Notes: a model not told the origin generated them from the sequence alone. 45,262 bases of DNA from Rhodospirillales bacterium (GCA_003252195.1 QKFK01000194.1:1-45262); one strand, 5' to 3'. Shown: positions 8,454-16,447, numbered from the stretch's first letter. Translations and numbers: made by a program.

Positions 8454-10190
8454 GTGATTAGAATAAGACGCATATTAGACGCTTCTGCTCCTGCTAATAA
8501 AGAAGCAATAGAGCAGGTTAAAATTATTTTAAAAGAACAATTCTCTGCTTTAAAAGACAAAGAAATAAATGCTATTGCCTCTAAGCTGAATAATCCTCTT
8601 AAATATAAATTTCAAAGTAGGCTGATTATAGCAGAGAACCTAAAAGGTGAGATTAATGGTTTTGCATTGCTGTTGCATGTGCCTGATATAAACTTTTGTT
8701 ATTTAGATTATATTGCGACAAGAAATAAATATATTGGTAGAGGTTTGGGTGGGGCTTTGTACTCGGCGGTTAGGGCTGAGGCAATTAACTTAAAGTCAGA
8801 AGTATTGCTGATGGAATGTTTGCCTGATGATGAGGTCTTGTCTCCTAATAAGGAAATTAGAGAGCAAAATATTAAAAGGCTTGCTTTTTATGAGAGATAT
8901 AAGGTTTACCCGATTATCGGGACAAAATATGAAACACCAGTAAAGCCAGAAGATACTGATCCACCTTATTTGGTTGCAGATATATTAAATCATGATGTCC
9001 TTCCAAATGAAGATTTTATGAGAAAAGCTGTTGATGCAATTTTAAGGCGTAAGTATGGTTATTTATGTTCTGAGGAATATATTGTTAACGTTGTTTCTTC
9101 TATTCATGATGGTGCATATTATTTAAGGTCTGCGCAATATACCAAGCCTAAAAAAACTAGTGTTTATGCAAATGTTGATTGTGCTGATAAAATTTATGTT
9201 GTGGCTAATGAAGGACATGAAATACATCATATTAAGGAACGAGGCTATGTTGAAAGCCCAGTAAGGTTAAGGGTTATATTAAAAGAAATTCATAAGCTTC
9301 CATTTGTTCAGAAAATTAAGTCTCATAAATGGTCTAATAAATATATCCATGAGGTACATGATGTTAATTATGTTAAGTTTATTAAAAATGCTTCAATGAA
9401 AGTTCCCGATGGTAAGTCCGTTTACCCTTATGTGTTTCCGATTAGAAATCAAGAAAGAAAGCCTGATGATAGTTCTTTGCATGCGGGATATTATTGTATA
9501 GACAGCTTTACGCCGATTAATAAAAATGCTTATAAAGCAGCGCGGGCAGGGGTGGATTGTACACTTACTGCGGCATCAATGTTGTTAGAGGATAAAAAAA
9601 TAGCATATGCTTTAGTTAGGCCACCAGGGCATCATGCTGAAAAAGCTTCTTATGGTGGATTTTGCTATTATTCTAACAACGCTATTGCTGCTAATTATTT
9701 GAGTAAATATGGTAAAGTTGCAATATTAGATATCGATTATCACCACGGTAATGGGCAGCAAAATATATTTTATAATAGAAAAGATGTTTTAACTATATCT
9801 ATACACGGTCATCCTAAATTTGCTTATCCTTATTTTACAGGATTTGATAATGAAAAAGGCGAGGATATTGGTAAAGGCTATAATATCAACAACCCATTGC
9901 CAGAGATTATAACATTTGATGAATATATGCATGTTCTTGAAAAAATGTTAGATAAGATAAATAAGTTTAATCCAGCGTTCTTGGTTGTTGCTTTGGGACT
10001 AGATACAGCAAAATCAGACCCCACTGGTAGTTGGGGCTTTAATGGTGATAATTTTAATGCTTTAGGGGTATCTATTGCAAAATGCAATAAACCAACTCTG
10101 GTGGTGCAAGAAGGTGGCTATAACACTCATTCGCTTGGCTCAAATGCTAAGAAGTTTCTGTCTGGAATTTATCAAGGAATTAGGGGTTAA
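8454..10190 (+). CDS. GNAT acetyltransferase - histone-deacetylase-family fusion protein
   Basis: 578 residues from GTG 8454, chosen because GAGGT (8444-8448) lies five bases upstream; an in-frame ATG at 8424 would add ten residues but has no such site. Residues about 1-170 form a GNAT domain with the acetyl-CoA loop YIGRGLGGAL (93-102). Residues about 230-578 are an HDAC/acetylpolyamine-amidohydrolase domain with all catalytic groups: RPPGHH (H393, H394), DIDYHHGNG (zinc ligands D428, H430), SDPTGSW (zinc ligand D522) and EGGY (Y556). One chain thus joins a putative acetyltransferase with a deacetylase. Substrates (protein lysine, polyamine or other amine) are unknown. Confidence 0.85.
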   Translation: MIRIRRILDASAPANKEAIEQVKIILKEQFSALKDKEINAIASKLNNPLKYKFQSRLIIAENLKGEINGFALLLHVPDINFCYLDYIATRNKYIGRGLGGALYSAVRAEAINLKSEVLLMECLPDDEVLSPNKEIREQNIKRLAFYERYKVYPIIGTKYETPVKPEDTDPPYLVADILNHDVLPNEDFMRKAVDAILRRKYGYLCSEEYIVNVVSSIHDGAYYLRSAQYTKPKKTSVYANVDCADKIYVVANEGHEIHHIKERGYVESPVRLRVILKEIHKLPFVQKIKSHKWSNKYIHEVHDVNYVKFIKNASMKVPDGKSVYPYVFPIRNQERKPDDSSLHAGYYCIDSFTPINKNAYKAARAGVDCTLTAASMLLEDKKIAYALVRPPGHHAEKASYGGFCYYSNNAIAANYLSKYGKVAILDIDYHHGNGQQNIFYNRKDVLTISIHGHPKFAYPYFTGFDNEKGEDIGKGYNINNPLPEIITFDEYMHVLEKMLDKINKFNPAFLVVALGLDTAKSDPTGSWGFNGDNFNALGVSIAKCNKPTLVVQEGGYNTHSLGSNAKKFLSGIYQGIRG

Positions 10191-10224
10191 TATAGAAGCG
10201 TTTTTACGGCTTGTATTAGAATCT

Positions 10225-10255
10225 ATAGCATTAAAATAAAATCCAATAATGCTAT
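10225..10255. repeat. AT-rich hairpin between convergent genes
   Basis: ATAGCATTA (10225-10233) pairs perfectly with TAATGCTAT (10247-10255). A second hairpin GTGTTA-GCTCA-TAACAC lies at 10316-10332. Neither has a T run, so I do not call them terminators, although the position between convergent genes suits 3'-end structures. Confidence 0.5.
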
Positions 10256-10374
10256 GAGTATATTAATATTCCGCACTAAAGCTTATATGCTCTAATAGTT
10301 TTACACACAAAATAGGTGTTAGCTCATAACACATATGTTGTTTCTTGTATGAATTTTGTAGTGTTTTTAATGAA

Positions 10375-11406
10375 TTAACGAGGCTTTCTGGCTGCGTTCA
10401 TCATCACATTATCAAGTGCATTATTCTTTGCTTGATATTGTTGACGAGCTTTTTGAACTACCTTTTTATATTCAGGGCTCAAAACCATAAAGGCTGTTTT
10501 ATAAGCTACTTCTCTAGATTTGCCAGTATCAAGAGCTTTGCATAAAGTCTTAAAATAACGATTGGCTTCGGAATTGTCATTACCAGTTTCCCAAGTTCCC
10601 CACCATTCGCTATCAAGTAAACGTGATTTGCCAAAAGGAGCTGCCAAACGGCTTGTGGATCCACTTTTTAACTCATAGTCAGTTAAAGGGTGTTCTCCTT
10701 GCTTGCAACTTATAGATTTGGTTTTAATTTGCTCATCTGTAAGCTTGAGATTTTTGTTTTTATCTACAACATAAGTTCTTCCAAAATCAAATGCTGCAAA
10801 ATGGCAAGGGTGAGTGAAATGCTTCATGTCTTCATCTGTAAGCGTAATGCCATTTATGCTTGCTCCACTTTTAAATGATGAGCGCATAGAATTTAGCTCT
10901 TTTTCATCGGAGAACGAATATGCATGGCTAGCCCAATTGTATCCACCTGTATATCCACGGTCATTTGACTCTGCGTGTAGGGTTAATTGGTTGGTGTTGC
11001 CTGTTTTTTTTGCATTATCATTAAGCATTTTATGCATTAATTTTGTAAAAGCCTCTCCAACTTTTGCTTTACCTTTATAATAAGGGTTTCTGTGGAGGCT
11101 GTATAAATGTGTTTTGATGCCGCCATCATTTCTAGACATGGTAATCTGGCATTTTTGGCTTACTTCTTCATTTGTGGTTGCGTCAGAAACATTAAAGGAA
11201 AGTTCTAATGAGTTTAGCATCGTATCAACTTGTTTGATACCGAAGTTAAGTCCATAATTATTGTTGGCAAAAGGCCAGTCTTTAATAGTAGGCTGATAAC
11301 CATAAATTTCTGTGAGTTTTTTATCTAAGCTATCTTTGTCGATAGACATATTTTTAGCATTGGCGCTTAAATATTCAGATAGTAATATGTCTTTTTCTTT
11401 GCTCAC
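10375..11406 (-). CDS. Hypothetical protein, GNAT-like segment, last gene of an unknown four-gene operon
   Basis: 343 residues from GTG 11406, which has AAGGAGA six bases upstream; the longer reading from TTG 11427 places that site inside the gene. The middle section (GKAKVGEAFTKLMHKML near 110-126, then LTLHAES and GYTGGYNWASHAYSF) recalls the acetyl-CoA-binding part of GNAT folds, but the rest matches nothing I know. There is no signal peptide or membrane segment; the tail is basic and helical. It is preceded on the same strand by three small unknown genes, with about 70 bases to the nearest. The GNAT link is tentative. Confidence 0.6.
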   Translation of the reverse strand: MSKEKDILLSEYLSANAKNMSIDKDSLDKKLTEIYGYQPTIKDWPFANNNYGLNFGIKQVDTMLNSLELSFNVSDATTNEEVSQKCQITMSRNDGGIKTHLYSLHRNPYYKGKAKVGEAFTKLMHKMLNDNAKKTGNTNQLTLHAESNDRGYTGGYNWASHAYSFSDEKELNSMRSSFKSGASINGITLTDEDMKHFTHPCHFAAFDFGRTYVVDKNKNLKLTDEQIKTKSISCKQGEHPLTDYELKSGSTSRLAAPFGKSRLLDSEWWGTWETGNDNSEANRYFKTLCKALDTGKSREVAYKTAFMVLSPEYKKVVQKARQQYQAKNNALDNVMMNAARKPR

Positions 11407-11474
11407 GATAAATCTCCTTGGATGCAATTGTTATAATTTTGACAAAAAAATCTATTTTTGTCAATAAAAAGGAT

Positions 11475-11699
11475 TTAGCGAGAGTTTTGTTTTGATTTTA
11501 CAATATTTTGACTGTTGTCTGAGTTGCCCTTACCGCCTGAAAATATATTTAATCCATTTTTCTTTATCTTACTAAAGAATGTCTTGAGTTCATTTGATGT
11601 AAATTCTACGTCATCTTTTTTCATGGCGTATGGGCCATCTTTATTTAAATCTTCTATTATGTTTTCTCTAATTTTTTTGCATGTTTCTTTAAAGCTCAT
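11475..11699 (-). CDS. Small charged hypothetical protein
   Basis: 74 residues, lysine- and asparagine-rich, starting MSFKETCKKIRENII and ending in a Ser/Asn/Lys-rich low-complexity tail. The ATG immediately follows the stop of the upstream 98-residue gene (TAA-ATG, no gap), which strongly supports a real, coupled gene. No family is recognised. Confidence 0.6.
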   Translation of the reverse strand: MSFKETCKKIRENIIEDLNKDGPYAMKKDDVEFTSNELKTFFSKIKKNGLNIFSGGKGNSDNSQNIVKSKQNSR

Positions 11700-11996
11700 T
11701 TAAGGTAACCTTTTTAATATTTTAATAGCAGCGGGATATGTGTATGTAATATCCTCAGTTCCTTTGTTAATTTCTACAACTAATAAAGAAGAATTCTGCT
11801 TAATAATATCTGAGACATTCTTGTCTATGTTAACAAGCTTTTTGGTATTGTTGTTGCCTCTTTGTAAAAGGGCAGTTTGTTCACCATCATAAATGATAAC
11901 AGGTTGGTGCGGTGATTCGTTGTCGCTTTCACATAAAAGTATGAGCTCATTATCATCATTTGCTAAGAACTCAAAATAACTCTCTACTTTAATCAT
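11700..11996 (-). CDS. Small acidic hypothetical protein
   Basis: 98 residues from ATG 11996, acidic in the N-terminal half (FEFLANDDNELILLCESDNE), with alternating hydrophobic stretches suggesting a beta-rich fold. It starts three bases after the 90-residue gene and its stop abuts the next ATG, so it is the second gene of the four-gene operon. Small acidic proteins in such a position can be immunity or chaperone partners, but nothing in the sequence proves that here. Confidence 0.6.
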   Translation of the reverse strand: MIKVESYFEFLANDDNELILLCESDNESPHQPVIIYDGEQTALLQRGNNNTKKLVNIDKNVSDIIKQNSSLLVVEINKGTEDITYTYPAAIKILKRLP

Positions 11997-11999
11997 TGA

Positions 12000-12272
12000 C
12001 TATCTACCTTTATATCCAGGGGGAGGGAATATAGTATTATCTTTAACAGGTTGGTATCCGTGACATACTTTGCCTTCTTTATCCATAAAAACATGTGTGC
12101 CATTAACATATATGCCATCACCTATAACAGATTTTCGTAGTGATATGATGCCTTTCTCAAGCATTGTGGCGCTACGATCTAATACGCGCTTTAGCCAGTT
12201 GTTTTTGGTTTTGTAGTTATCTTTGGCAGCTTCTTTGCCACAAGGAAGAGCTTTGAATTCTGTTTTATCCAT
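12000..12272 (-). CDS. Small basic hypothetical protein, first gene of the unknown operon
   Basis: 90 residues from ATG 12272. An N-terminal helical, basic half (KEAAKDNYKTKNNWLKRVLDR) is followed by SVIGDGIYVNGTHVFMDKEGKV, which reads like a beta hairpin, and a proline-rich end PPPGYKGR. No known family is recognised. The gene lies about 30 bases downstream of a consensus promoter and is followed without gaps by three further unknown genes. Confidence 0.6.
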   Translation of the reverse strand: MDKTEFKALPCGKEAAKDNYKTKNNWLKRVLDRSATMLEKGIISLRKSVIGDGIYVNGTHVFMDKEGKVCHGYQPVKDNTIFPPPGYKGR

Positions 12273-12296
12273 AATTGCACCTACTGCATATGATTA

Positions 12297-12308
12297 TTGA
12301 TTAATCAA
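12297..12308. promoter_or_regulatory. Palindromic operator candidate TTGATTAATCAA
   Basis: A perfect 12-base palindrome lying directly downstream of the -10 box and covering the predicted start site of the unknown operon. TGATTAATCAA recurs at 44967-44977. Confidence 0.5.
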
Positions 12309-12338
12309 ATTATAGATGGCGAATATTGCTAATGTCAA
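12309..12338 (-). promoter_or_regulatory. Consensus promoter of the four-gene unknown operon
   Basis: On the minus strand TTGACA (12338-12333), 18 bases, TATAAT (12314-12309). Both boxes are perfect, with the predicted start near 12302, 30 bases before the first ATG. Confidence 0.85.
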
Positions 12339-12382
12339 TTTGTTATAATTATTGGGTATTCAGATAGTGAGAATTAGGCAAC

Positions 12383-12412
12383 AAAAAAACCGCTCATATA
12401 TTATGGCGGTTT
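12383..12412 (-). terminator. Terminator of tRNA-Glu
   Basis: On the minus strand AAACCGC pairs with GCGGTTT around a 12-base loop and is followed by seven T. It begins four bases beyond the tRNA 3' end. Confidence 0.85.
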
Positions 12413-12415
12413 ATT

Positions 12416-12491
12416 TGGCGACCCCTACGGGATTTGAACCCGTGTTACCGCCGTGAAAGGGCGATGTCCTAGGCCTCTAGACGAAGGGGTC
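12416..12491 (-). tRNA. tRNA-Glu (UUC)
   Basis: 76 bases on the minus strand with CCA encoded. The acceptor stem GACCCCT pairs with AGGGGTC, the discriminator base is G, and the T-arm contains GGTTCAAATCC. The anticodon stem CGCC/GGCG encloses the loop CTTTCAC with anticodon TTC. It has its own promoter and terminator. Confidence 0.97.
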
Positions 12492-12510
12492 ATAAAAGCT
12501 TGTAGGCATG

Positions 12511-12539
12511 TTAATATATGGATTATTTAACCAAGTCAA
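12511..12539 (-). promoter_or_regulatory. Promoter of tRNA-Glu
   Basis: On the minus strand TTGACT (12539-12534), 17 bases, TATTAA (12516-12511), about 20 bases before the tRNA 5' end. Confidence 0.7.
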
Positions 12540-12556
12540 GAGTATTTTTTGATTTT

Positions 12557-13330
12557 TTATAAAATATTATAAAAATAATCTCTTGTTTCTTGTAATATCT
12601 GGGAAATATCCTCTTTTACCGTGTTAAAACAAGCTAGTTTCTCGCCAGTCTCTTCGTTCATATATAGATCTCTTCTGGTCTCAATCATAAAAGAGCAGAC
12701 ACGATTGTCTTTGCCATAAAAAGCATTGGGTATTAAAGATCCTGCAAAAGGAGTGTTTATATCAACTTCATAACCTTTGTCTTTAAATAGGGAGACAACT
12801 TTGTTTGTTAATTCTTTTGGGGTGTGATAATCATCTGAACCAATGCATATTTGAGGGCGATGCTTAGGCGTTGGGTCATATTCCTTTTCATATATTGGTC
12901 TTTTGGATAAAAAGCTGTGGCAGTCCGCTATTAGGCATTTGCCATGTTTATTTAATATGTTTGAGGCGGCTTTATCTAAAGCCTCATGATGAGGTTTGTA
13001 AAACTCATTTATTATTTTATTTCTAATAATATCAGAAGGTTTGTTGCGAAGAGGCTTCATATCATGTGTCTTAGTATATAAAACACCCATGCCAATTCTG
13101 TTCATGCTCTCAAGCTCATCATCAATAAACCGTTCCATATCTATTAATAATCTTGAAACAGGGGATATGATTCTAATAGCCTTATCGGATTGGTATAACT
13201 CATCTGTATAATAGTCAACCATGCGCAAGAATTCAGTATTCATTTCTTGTTCGGTTAGTAGAAAATCTTTCATATATTCTTGTGGTATATATGTAGAGGC
13301 ATGAGGAATGTGTAATATTATTTCTGGCAT
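12557..13330 (-). CDS. N-formylglutamate amidohydrolase family protein
   Basis: 257 residues of the FGase family, which hydrolyses N-formyl-L-glutamate and related N-acyl amino acids. Visible family features are IILHIPHAS (4-12), the RLLIDMERF region (about 60-68), IADCHSF (about 132-138), PQICIG (about 157-162) and FMIETRRDLYM near the C-terminus. The His and Glu of these motifs are likely zinc-binding or catalytic by family knowledge. No histidine-utilisation genes are nearby, so a role in Hut degradation is not supported. It starts two bases after a small GNAT-like gene, with which it forms an operon. Confidence 0.85.
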   Translation of the reverse strand: MPEIILHIPHASTYIPQEYMKDFLLTEQEMNTEFLRMVDYYTDELYQSDKAIRIISPVSRLLIDMERFIDDELESMNRIGMGVLYTKTHDMKPLRNKPSDIIRNKIINEFYKPHHEALDKAASNILNKHGKCLIADCHSFLSKRPIYEKEYDPTPKHRPQICIGSDDYHTPKELTNKVVSLFKDKGYEVDINTPFAGSLIPNAFYGKDNRVCSFMIETRRDLYMNEETGEKLACFNTVKEDISQILQETRDYFYNIL

Positions 13331-13332
13331 TG

Positions 13333-13734
13333 TTATCTTTGAAGTGATTTTTTTATATATTCCATAAAAACAACATCAGGTTTATCTTTGTTGTGGTTAG
13401 GTTCTCTTTTGGCTTCATTAAAACCAAATCGTTCATATAACTTTTTTACGTATCCGTCAAAGCAATTAGCTTTAAGCTTAGAAAACTGCTTTGTAGCAAA
13501 TTTCATTATGCTATCACCATGCCCTTTCTCTACAGAAAAAACATTGCACATTTCTTTTGTTTCTTTATTAACGCAAAAACCATATGTAGCATTTTTAGAA
13601 AGAAAGCAGTCATAGCTGCTATAGTCTTTCTTTATGTCGATATTCTCTTTAAAGCGGTCGTTTATTTTAACGATTTTTTTTACAACTTTGGCAAACTTGT
13701 TTGGAGAAACTTTTTGTAATTTTTCTGTGCTCAT
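13333..13734 (-). CDS. Small GNAT-like protein
   Basis: 133 residues from ATG 13734. The C-terminal half has the late GNAT pattern (ANCFDGYVKKLYERFGFNEAK, about 91-111), in which a conserved Tyr/Phe segment ends the fold, and a final strand VVFMEYI. The acetyl-CoA pyrophosphate loop is weak (KGHGDSIMKFA). It could be an acetyltransferase of a small phage- or mobile-element-associated type, or a degenerate one. It is co-transcribed with the downstream formylglutamate amidohydrolase gene. Confidence 0.6.
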   Translation of the reverse strand: MSTEKLQKVSPNKFAKVVKKIVKINDRFKENIDIKKDYSSYDCFLSKNATYGFCVNKETKEMCNVFSVEKGHGDSIMKFATKQFSKLKANCFDGYVKKLYERFGFNEAKREPNHNKDKPDVVFMEYIKKSLQR

Positions 13735-13813
13735 TACAATTCGACTTTGTTTTTATTGCTGATTTAAGTTAGTGTATATGAATAAAGCTTAATTTTGAAG
13801 AGAAAATCTAATT

Positions 13814-14152
13814 ATGGACAAAAATAATCGTAAAAACATTACTGATGCTCAGGTTGAAATGCTTGATTGTGTAGAAAAAGTTAAATCATCTTCGGAAATG
13901 TTTTTTACAATGCTAGATAATGTATCTGCTCAATATGGATTGAATAGAGTTATGGTTAATCCATTCCCTGTTGCAGGTGGTTGGTTAGTTAAGAGTTTTT
14001 ATTGCGTAGATAATGCTAATGATAATGAACAATTGTTATTGCATGGAGTATTTAAGGGTAATGGCGTTTGTGCTATCGCGACTAATCTGCAAGATGACAG
14101 AATAGAATGGCTAGATGATTTTGTGCTTCAAATGTTAGACGCAACTTTATAA
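13814..14152 (+). CDS. Hypothetical protein, 112 aa
   Basis: A single small gene with ATG 13814, preceded by GAAGAG at longer-than-usual spacing. It has a helical N-terminus (VEMLDCVEKVKSSSEMFFTML) followed by a mixed alpha/beta part (VMVNPFPVAGGWLVKSFYCVD). There is no signal peptide or membrane segment and I recognise no family. It is convergent with parE. It is kept as a gene because codon use is like the neighbours and no other frame explains the interval. Confidence 0.5.
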   Translation: MDKNNRKNITDAQVEMLDCVEKVKSSSEMFFTMLDNVSAQYGLNRVMVNPFPVAGGWLVKSFYCVDNANDNEQLLLHGVFKGNGVCAIATNLQDDRIEWLDDFVLQMLDATL

Positions 14153-14222
14153 CAGATGCAAATCTCAATATAGATAGACTGCTATGTATAATGTTATTAA
14201 TTAGACAGATAGAACGCTTAAA

Positions 14223-16214
14223 TTAAATATCTAAGTCATCTACAAATTTAGCGCGTTGTTGAATAAAGCGGAAACGTAGCTCTGGGTTTTTGCCCATTAA
14301 GTGTTCTACACGACGAGCTGTGTCAAAAGCTTCTTCTTTTTCATCTTCGCTAGCGCCTGTAGGAATTGTTACCTTTAATAAGGTGCGCTTTTCTTTGTTC
14401 ATTGTTGTCTCTTTAAGCTGTGCAGGTGGCATTTCACCCAAACCTTTAAAGCGAGAAACATCAATTTTTTTGCCTGCAAAATCTTTTGCTATAACTTTTT
14501 CTTTTTCTTCATCATCAATAGCGTAAATATATTTAGAGCCAGATGATATACGATAAAGAGGAGGCATTGCCAAATATAAATGACCATTTTCTATAAGTTT
14601 GCGCATTTCACGATAGAAGAAAGTCATCAATAATGATGCAATATGTGCTCCATCGACGTCAGCATCTGTCATTATGATGATTTTTTCATAGCGCAATGCT
14701 TCTTCGTCATATCTATCTCTAGTGCCACAACCAAGTGCTTCAATAATATCGCTAATTTCACTGTTAGCTTTGATTTTATCATTGCTTGCAGATGCAACAT
14801 TAAGAATCTTACCTTTAAGAGGTAGGATAGCTTGAGTTTCGCGGTCTCTTCCTTGTTTGGCAGAACCACCCGCAGAATCACCCTCTACGATAAACAATTC
14901 TGTTCCTGCGGAAGAAGAGCGAGAGCAATCTGCTAGTTTGCCTGGGAGACGTAATCTTTTTGTTGCGCTTTTACGGCTTAAATCTTTTTCAGTTTTTTTA
15001 CGGCGTCTGTTTTCTGCTCGCTCAATTATATGCTCTAAAAGAGTGTTGGCATTTTCTGTGTCAGAAGACAACCAGTGGTCAAACAAATCTTTTGTGGCGG
15101 CGTCAACTAATTTAATAGCTTTAACAGAAGCGAGTTTATCTTTAGTTTGCCCTTGGAATTGTGGGTTTTTAATAAATAAAGATAACATAACGCATGCATC
15201 ACCAAGAACGTCATCAGCGTTTACATTGCTAGCTTTTTTATTGCCAGACATATCGGCAAAATCTTTAAAACTTTTAGTAATAGCAGTTCTAAAGCCAGAT
15301 TCGTGTGTTCCACCTTGAGGGGTTGGAATTGTATTGCAATATGAATTAAAGAAGCCTTCAATTTCATCTGTTTCAGGCCATGTGATAGCCCATTCAATTT
15401 TGCCTTCGCCGTCTGCTAAATCTGCTGTGCCTGCAAAAGTTTCTTTGTTGATTATTGGTTTGTCACCAATTGTAAAATCTAAAAAGTCTTTAAGACCATT
15501 AGGGAAGCATAAAACTTTGCTCTCAGGAACGGGATTGTCTTCAGTTAACAAAGAAGGGTGGCAGGTCCATCTGATTTCCACACCTTTAAATAAGAAAGCC
15601 TTAGAACGCACCATTCTAAATAATAATCCTGGGCGGAAACGGCTTCTGCTTTCAAAAATTTCTGGGTCAGGCTTAAATGTAACAGAAGTTCCGCGGCGGT
15701 TTGAAACCTTGCCAACTTCTGTCATTGGAGTTTGCGGAATACCTCTAGAATAAGTTTGGCGCCATAAGGTTCTATCTCTGGCAACTTCAATAACTAATTC
15801 TTCAGATAAGGCGTTAACAACAGATAAACCAACACCGTGCAAACCACCAGATACTTGATATGCTCCACCACCAAATTTACCACCAGAGTGAAGAGTTGTA
15901 AGAATCACTTCTAATGCTGATTTGTCTGGATATTTAGGGTGTGGGTCAGTAGGGATACCACGTCCATTATCTTTAACTGTTAAGCTGCAATCTTCATGCA
16001 ATTCAATTTCGATAACAGTTGCATGGCCAGCAACAGCTTCGTCCATTGAGTTATCAATGATTTCTGCTGCTAAATGGTGAAGAGCACGCTCGTCTGTACC
16101 ACCGATATACATACCAGGGCGTTTGCGCACAGGTTCCAACCCTTCTAACACCTCGATATCCCGAGCTGAGTAGGTTGATGATGTGTTTTGTGTTGTTTCA
16201 AATAAATCTGACAT
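14223..16214 (-). CDS. parE: DNA topoisomerase IV subunit B
   Basis: 663 residues, the GHKL ATPase subunit of topoisomerase IV, which decatenates daughter chromosomes with ParC. Motifs in order: LEGLEPVRKRPGMYIGG (24-40), EIIDNSMDEA with catalytic Glu and Asn (51-60), DNGRGIP (about 82-88), GLHGVGLSVVNALS (about 125-138), the TOPRIM motif FIVEGDSAGGSAKQ, DADVDGAHI and the terminal RFIQQRAKFVDDLDI. The GGTDERALHHL form and overall length fit ParE rather than GyrB. The -10 box ends seven bases before the ATG with no Shine-Dalgarno site, so the mRNA is probably leaderless. parC is not in the window. Confidence 0.96.
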   Translation of the reverse strand: MSDLFETTQNTSSTYSARDIEVLEGLEPVRKRPGMYIGGTDERALHHLAAEIIDNSMDEAVAGHATVIEIELHEDCSLTVKDNGRGIPTDPHPKYPDKSALEVILTTLHSGGKFGGGAYQVSGGLHGVGLSVVNALSEELVIEVARDRTLWRQTYSRGIPQTPMTEVGKVSNRRGTSVTFKPDPEIFESRSRFRPGLLFRMVRSKAFLFKGVEIRWTCHPSLLTEDNPVPESKVLCFPNGLKDFLDFTIGDKPIINKETFAGTADLADGEGKIEWAITWPETDEIEGFFNSYCNTIPTPQGGTHESGFRTAITKSFKDFADMSGNKKASNVNADDVLGDACVMLSLFIKNPQFQGQTKDKLASVKAIKLVDAATKDLFDHWLSSDTENANTLLEHIIERAENRRRKKTEKDLSRKSATKRLRLPGKLADCSRSSSAGTELFIVEGDSAGGSAKQGRDRETQAILPLKGKILNVASASNDKIKANSEISDIIEALGCGTRDRYDEEALRYEKIIIMTDADVDGAHIASLLMTFFYREMRKLIENGHLYLAMPPLYRISSGSKYIYAIDDEEKEKVIAKDFAGKKIDVSRFKGLGEMPPAQLKETTMNKEKRTLLKVTIPTGASEDEKEEAFDTARRVEHLMGKNPELRFRFIQQRAKFVDDLDI

Positions 16215-16221
16215 GTGGCGG

Positions 16222-16250
16222 ATTATATTGAGGCTTTTTTAATACGGCAA
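16222..16250 (-). promoter_or_regulatory. Promoter of parE, giving a leaderless transcript
   Basis: On the minus strand TTGCCG (16250-16245), 17 bases, TATAAT (16227-16222). Seven bases separate the -10 box from the A of the parE ATG, so the predicted start site is at or next to the start codon. Confidence 0.75.
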
Positions 16251-16321
16251 GAGGCTAATAACTATCTTGTGCATAATTTTTGTATAAATTAATAAAAAAC
16301 GGCTTGCCAAAGCATGTTTTT

Positions 16322-16447
16322 ACAGGTAATAAGGTACCTGCATAACGCACGTAGCAATGCGGCCTTAAGTATTTTAAATGGTTTAAGATGCTTAAACGGT
16401 CGATCCGGTGTTGATTTTCAACTCGTAAGCTACGGAGGTTTAACCGG
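16322..16447 (+). ncRNA. Structured rpsB leader RNA with a predicted three-way junction
   Basis: Several strong helices precede rpsB. CAGGTA/TACCTG pairs (16323-16328 with 16335-16340). A 14-pair AU/GU-rich stem has a three-base loop (16365-16378 with 16382-16395). There follows a junction whose outer stem CCGGT/ACCGG (16405-16409 with 16443-16447) encloses GTTGA-TTT-TCAAC and CGTA-AGC-TACG. A GGAGG at 16434-16438 lies inside the junction. A role in autoregulation by S2 is inferred from S2 leaders elsewhere; membership of a known class is untested. Confidence 0.6.

Noticed and set aside
10225..10332. Two hairpins taken as terminators for the GNAT-HDAC gene or the unknown operon
   Set aside because: Neither has a following T run on either strand, so they are listed as hairpins only.
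14857..15753. Open frames of 153 and 139 residues antisense to parE
   Set aside because: The sense strand encodes conserved ParE motifs throughout this stretch; the antisense frames show no family pattern and no start signals.
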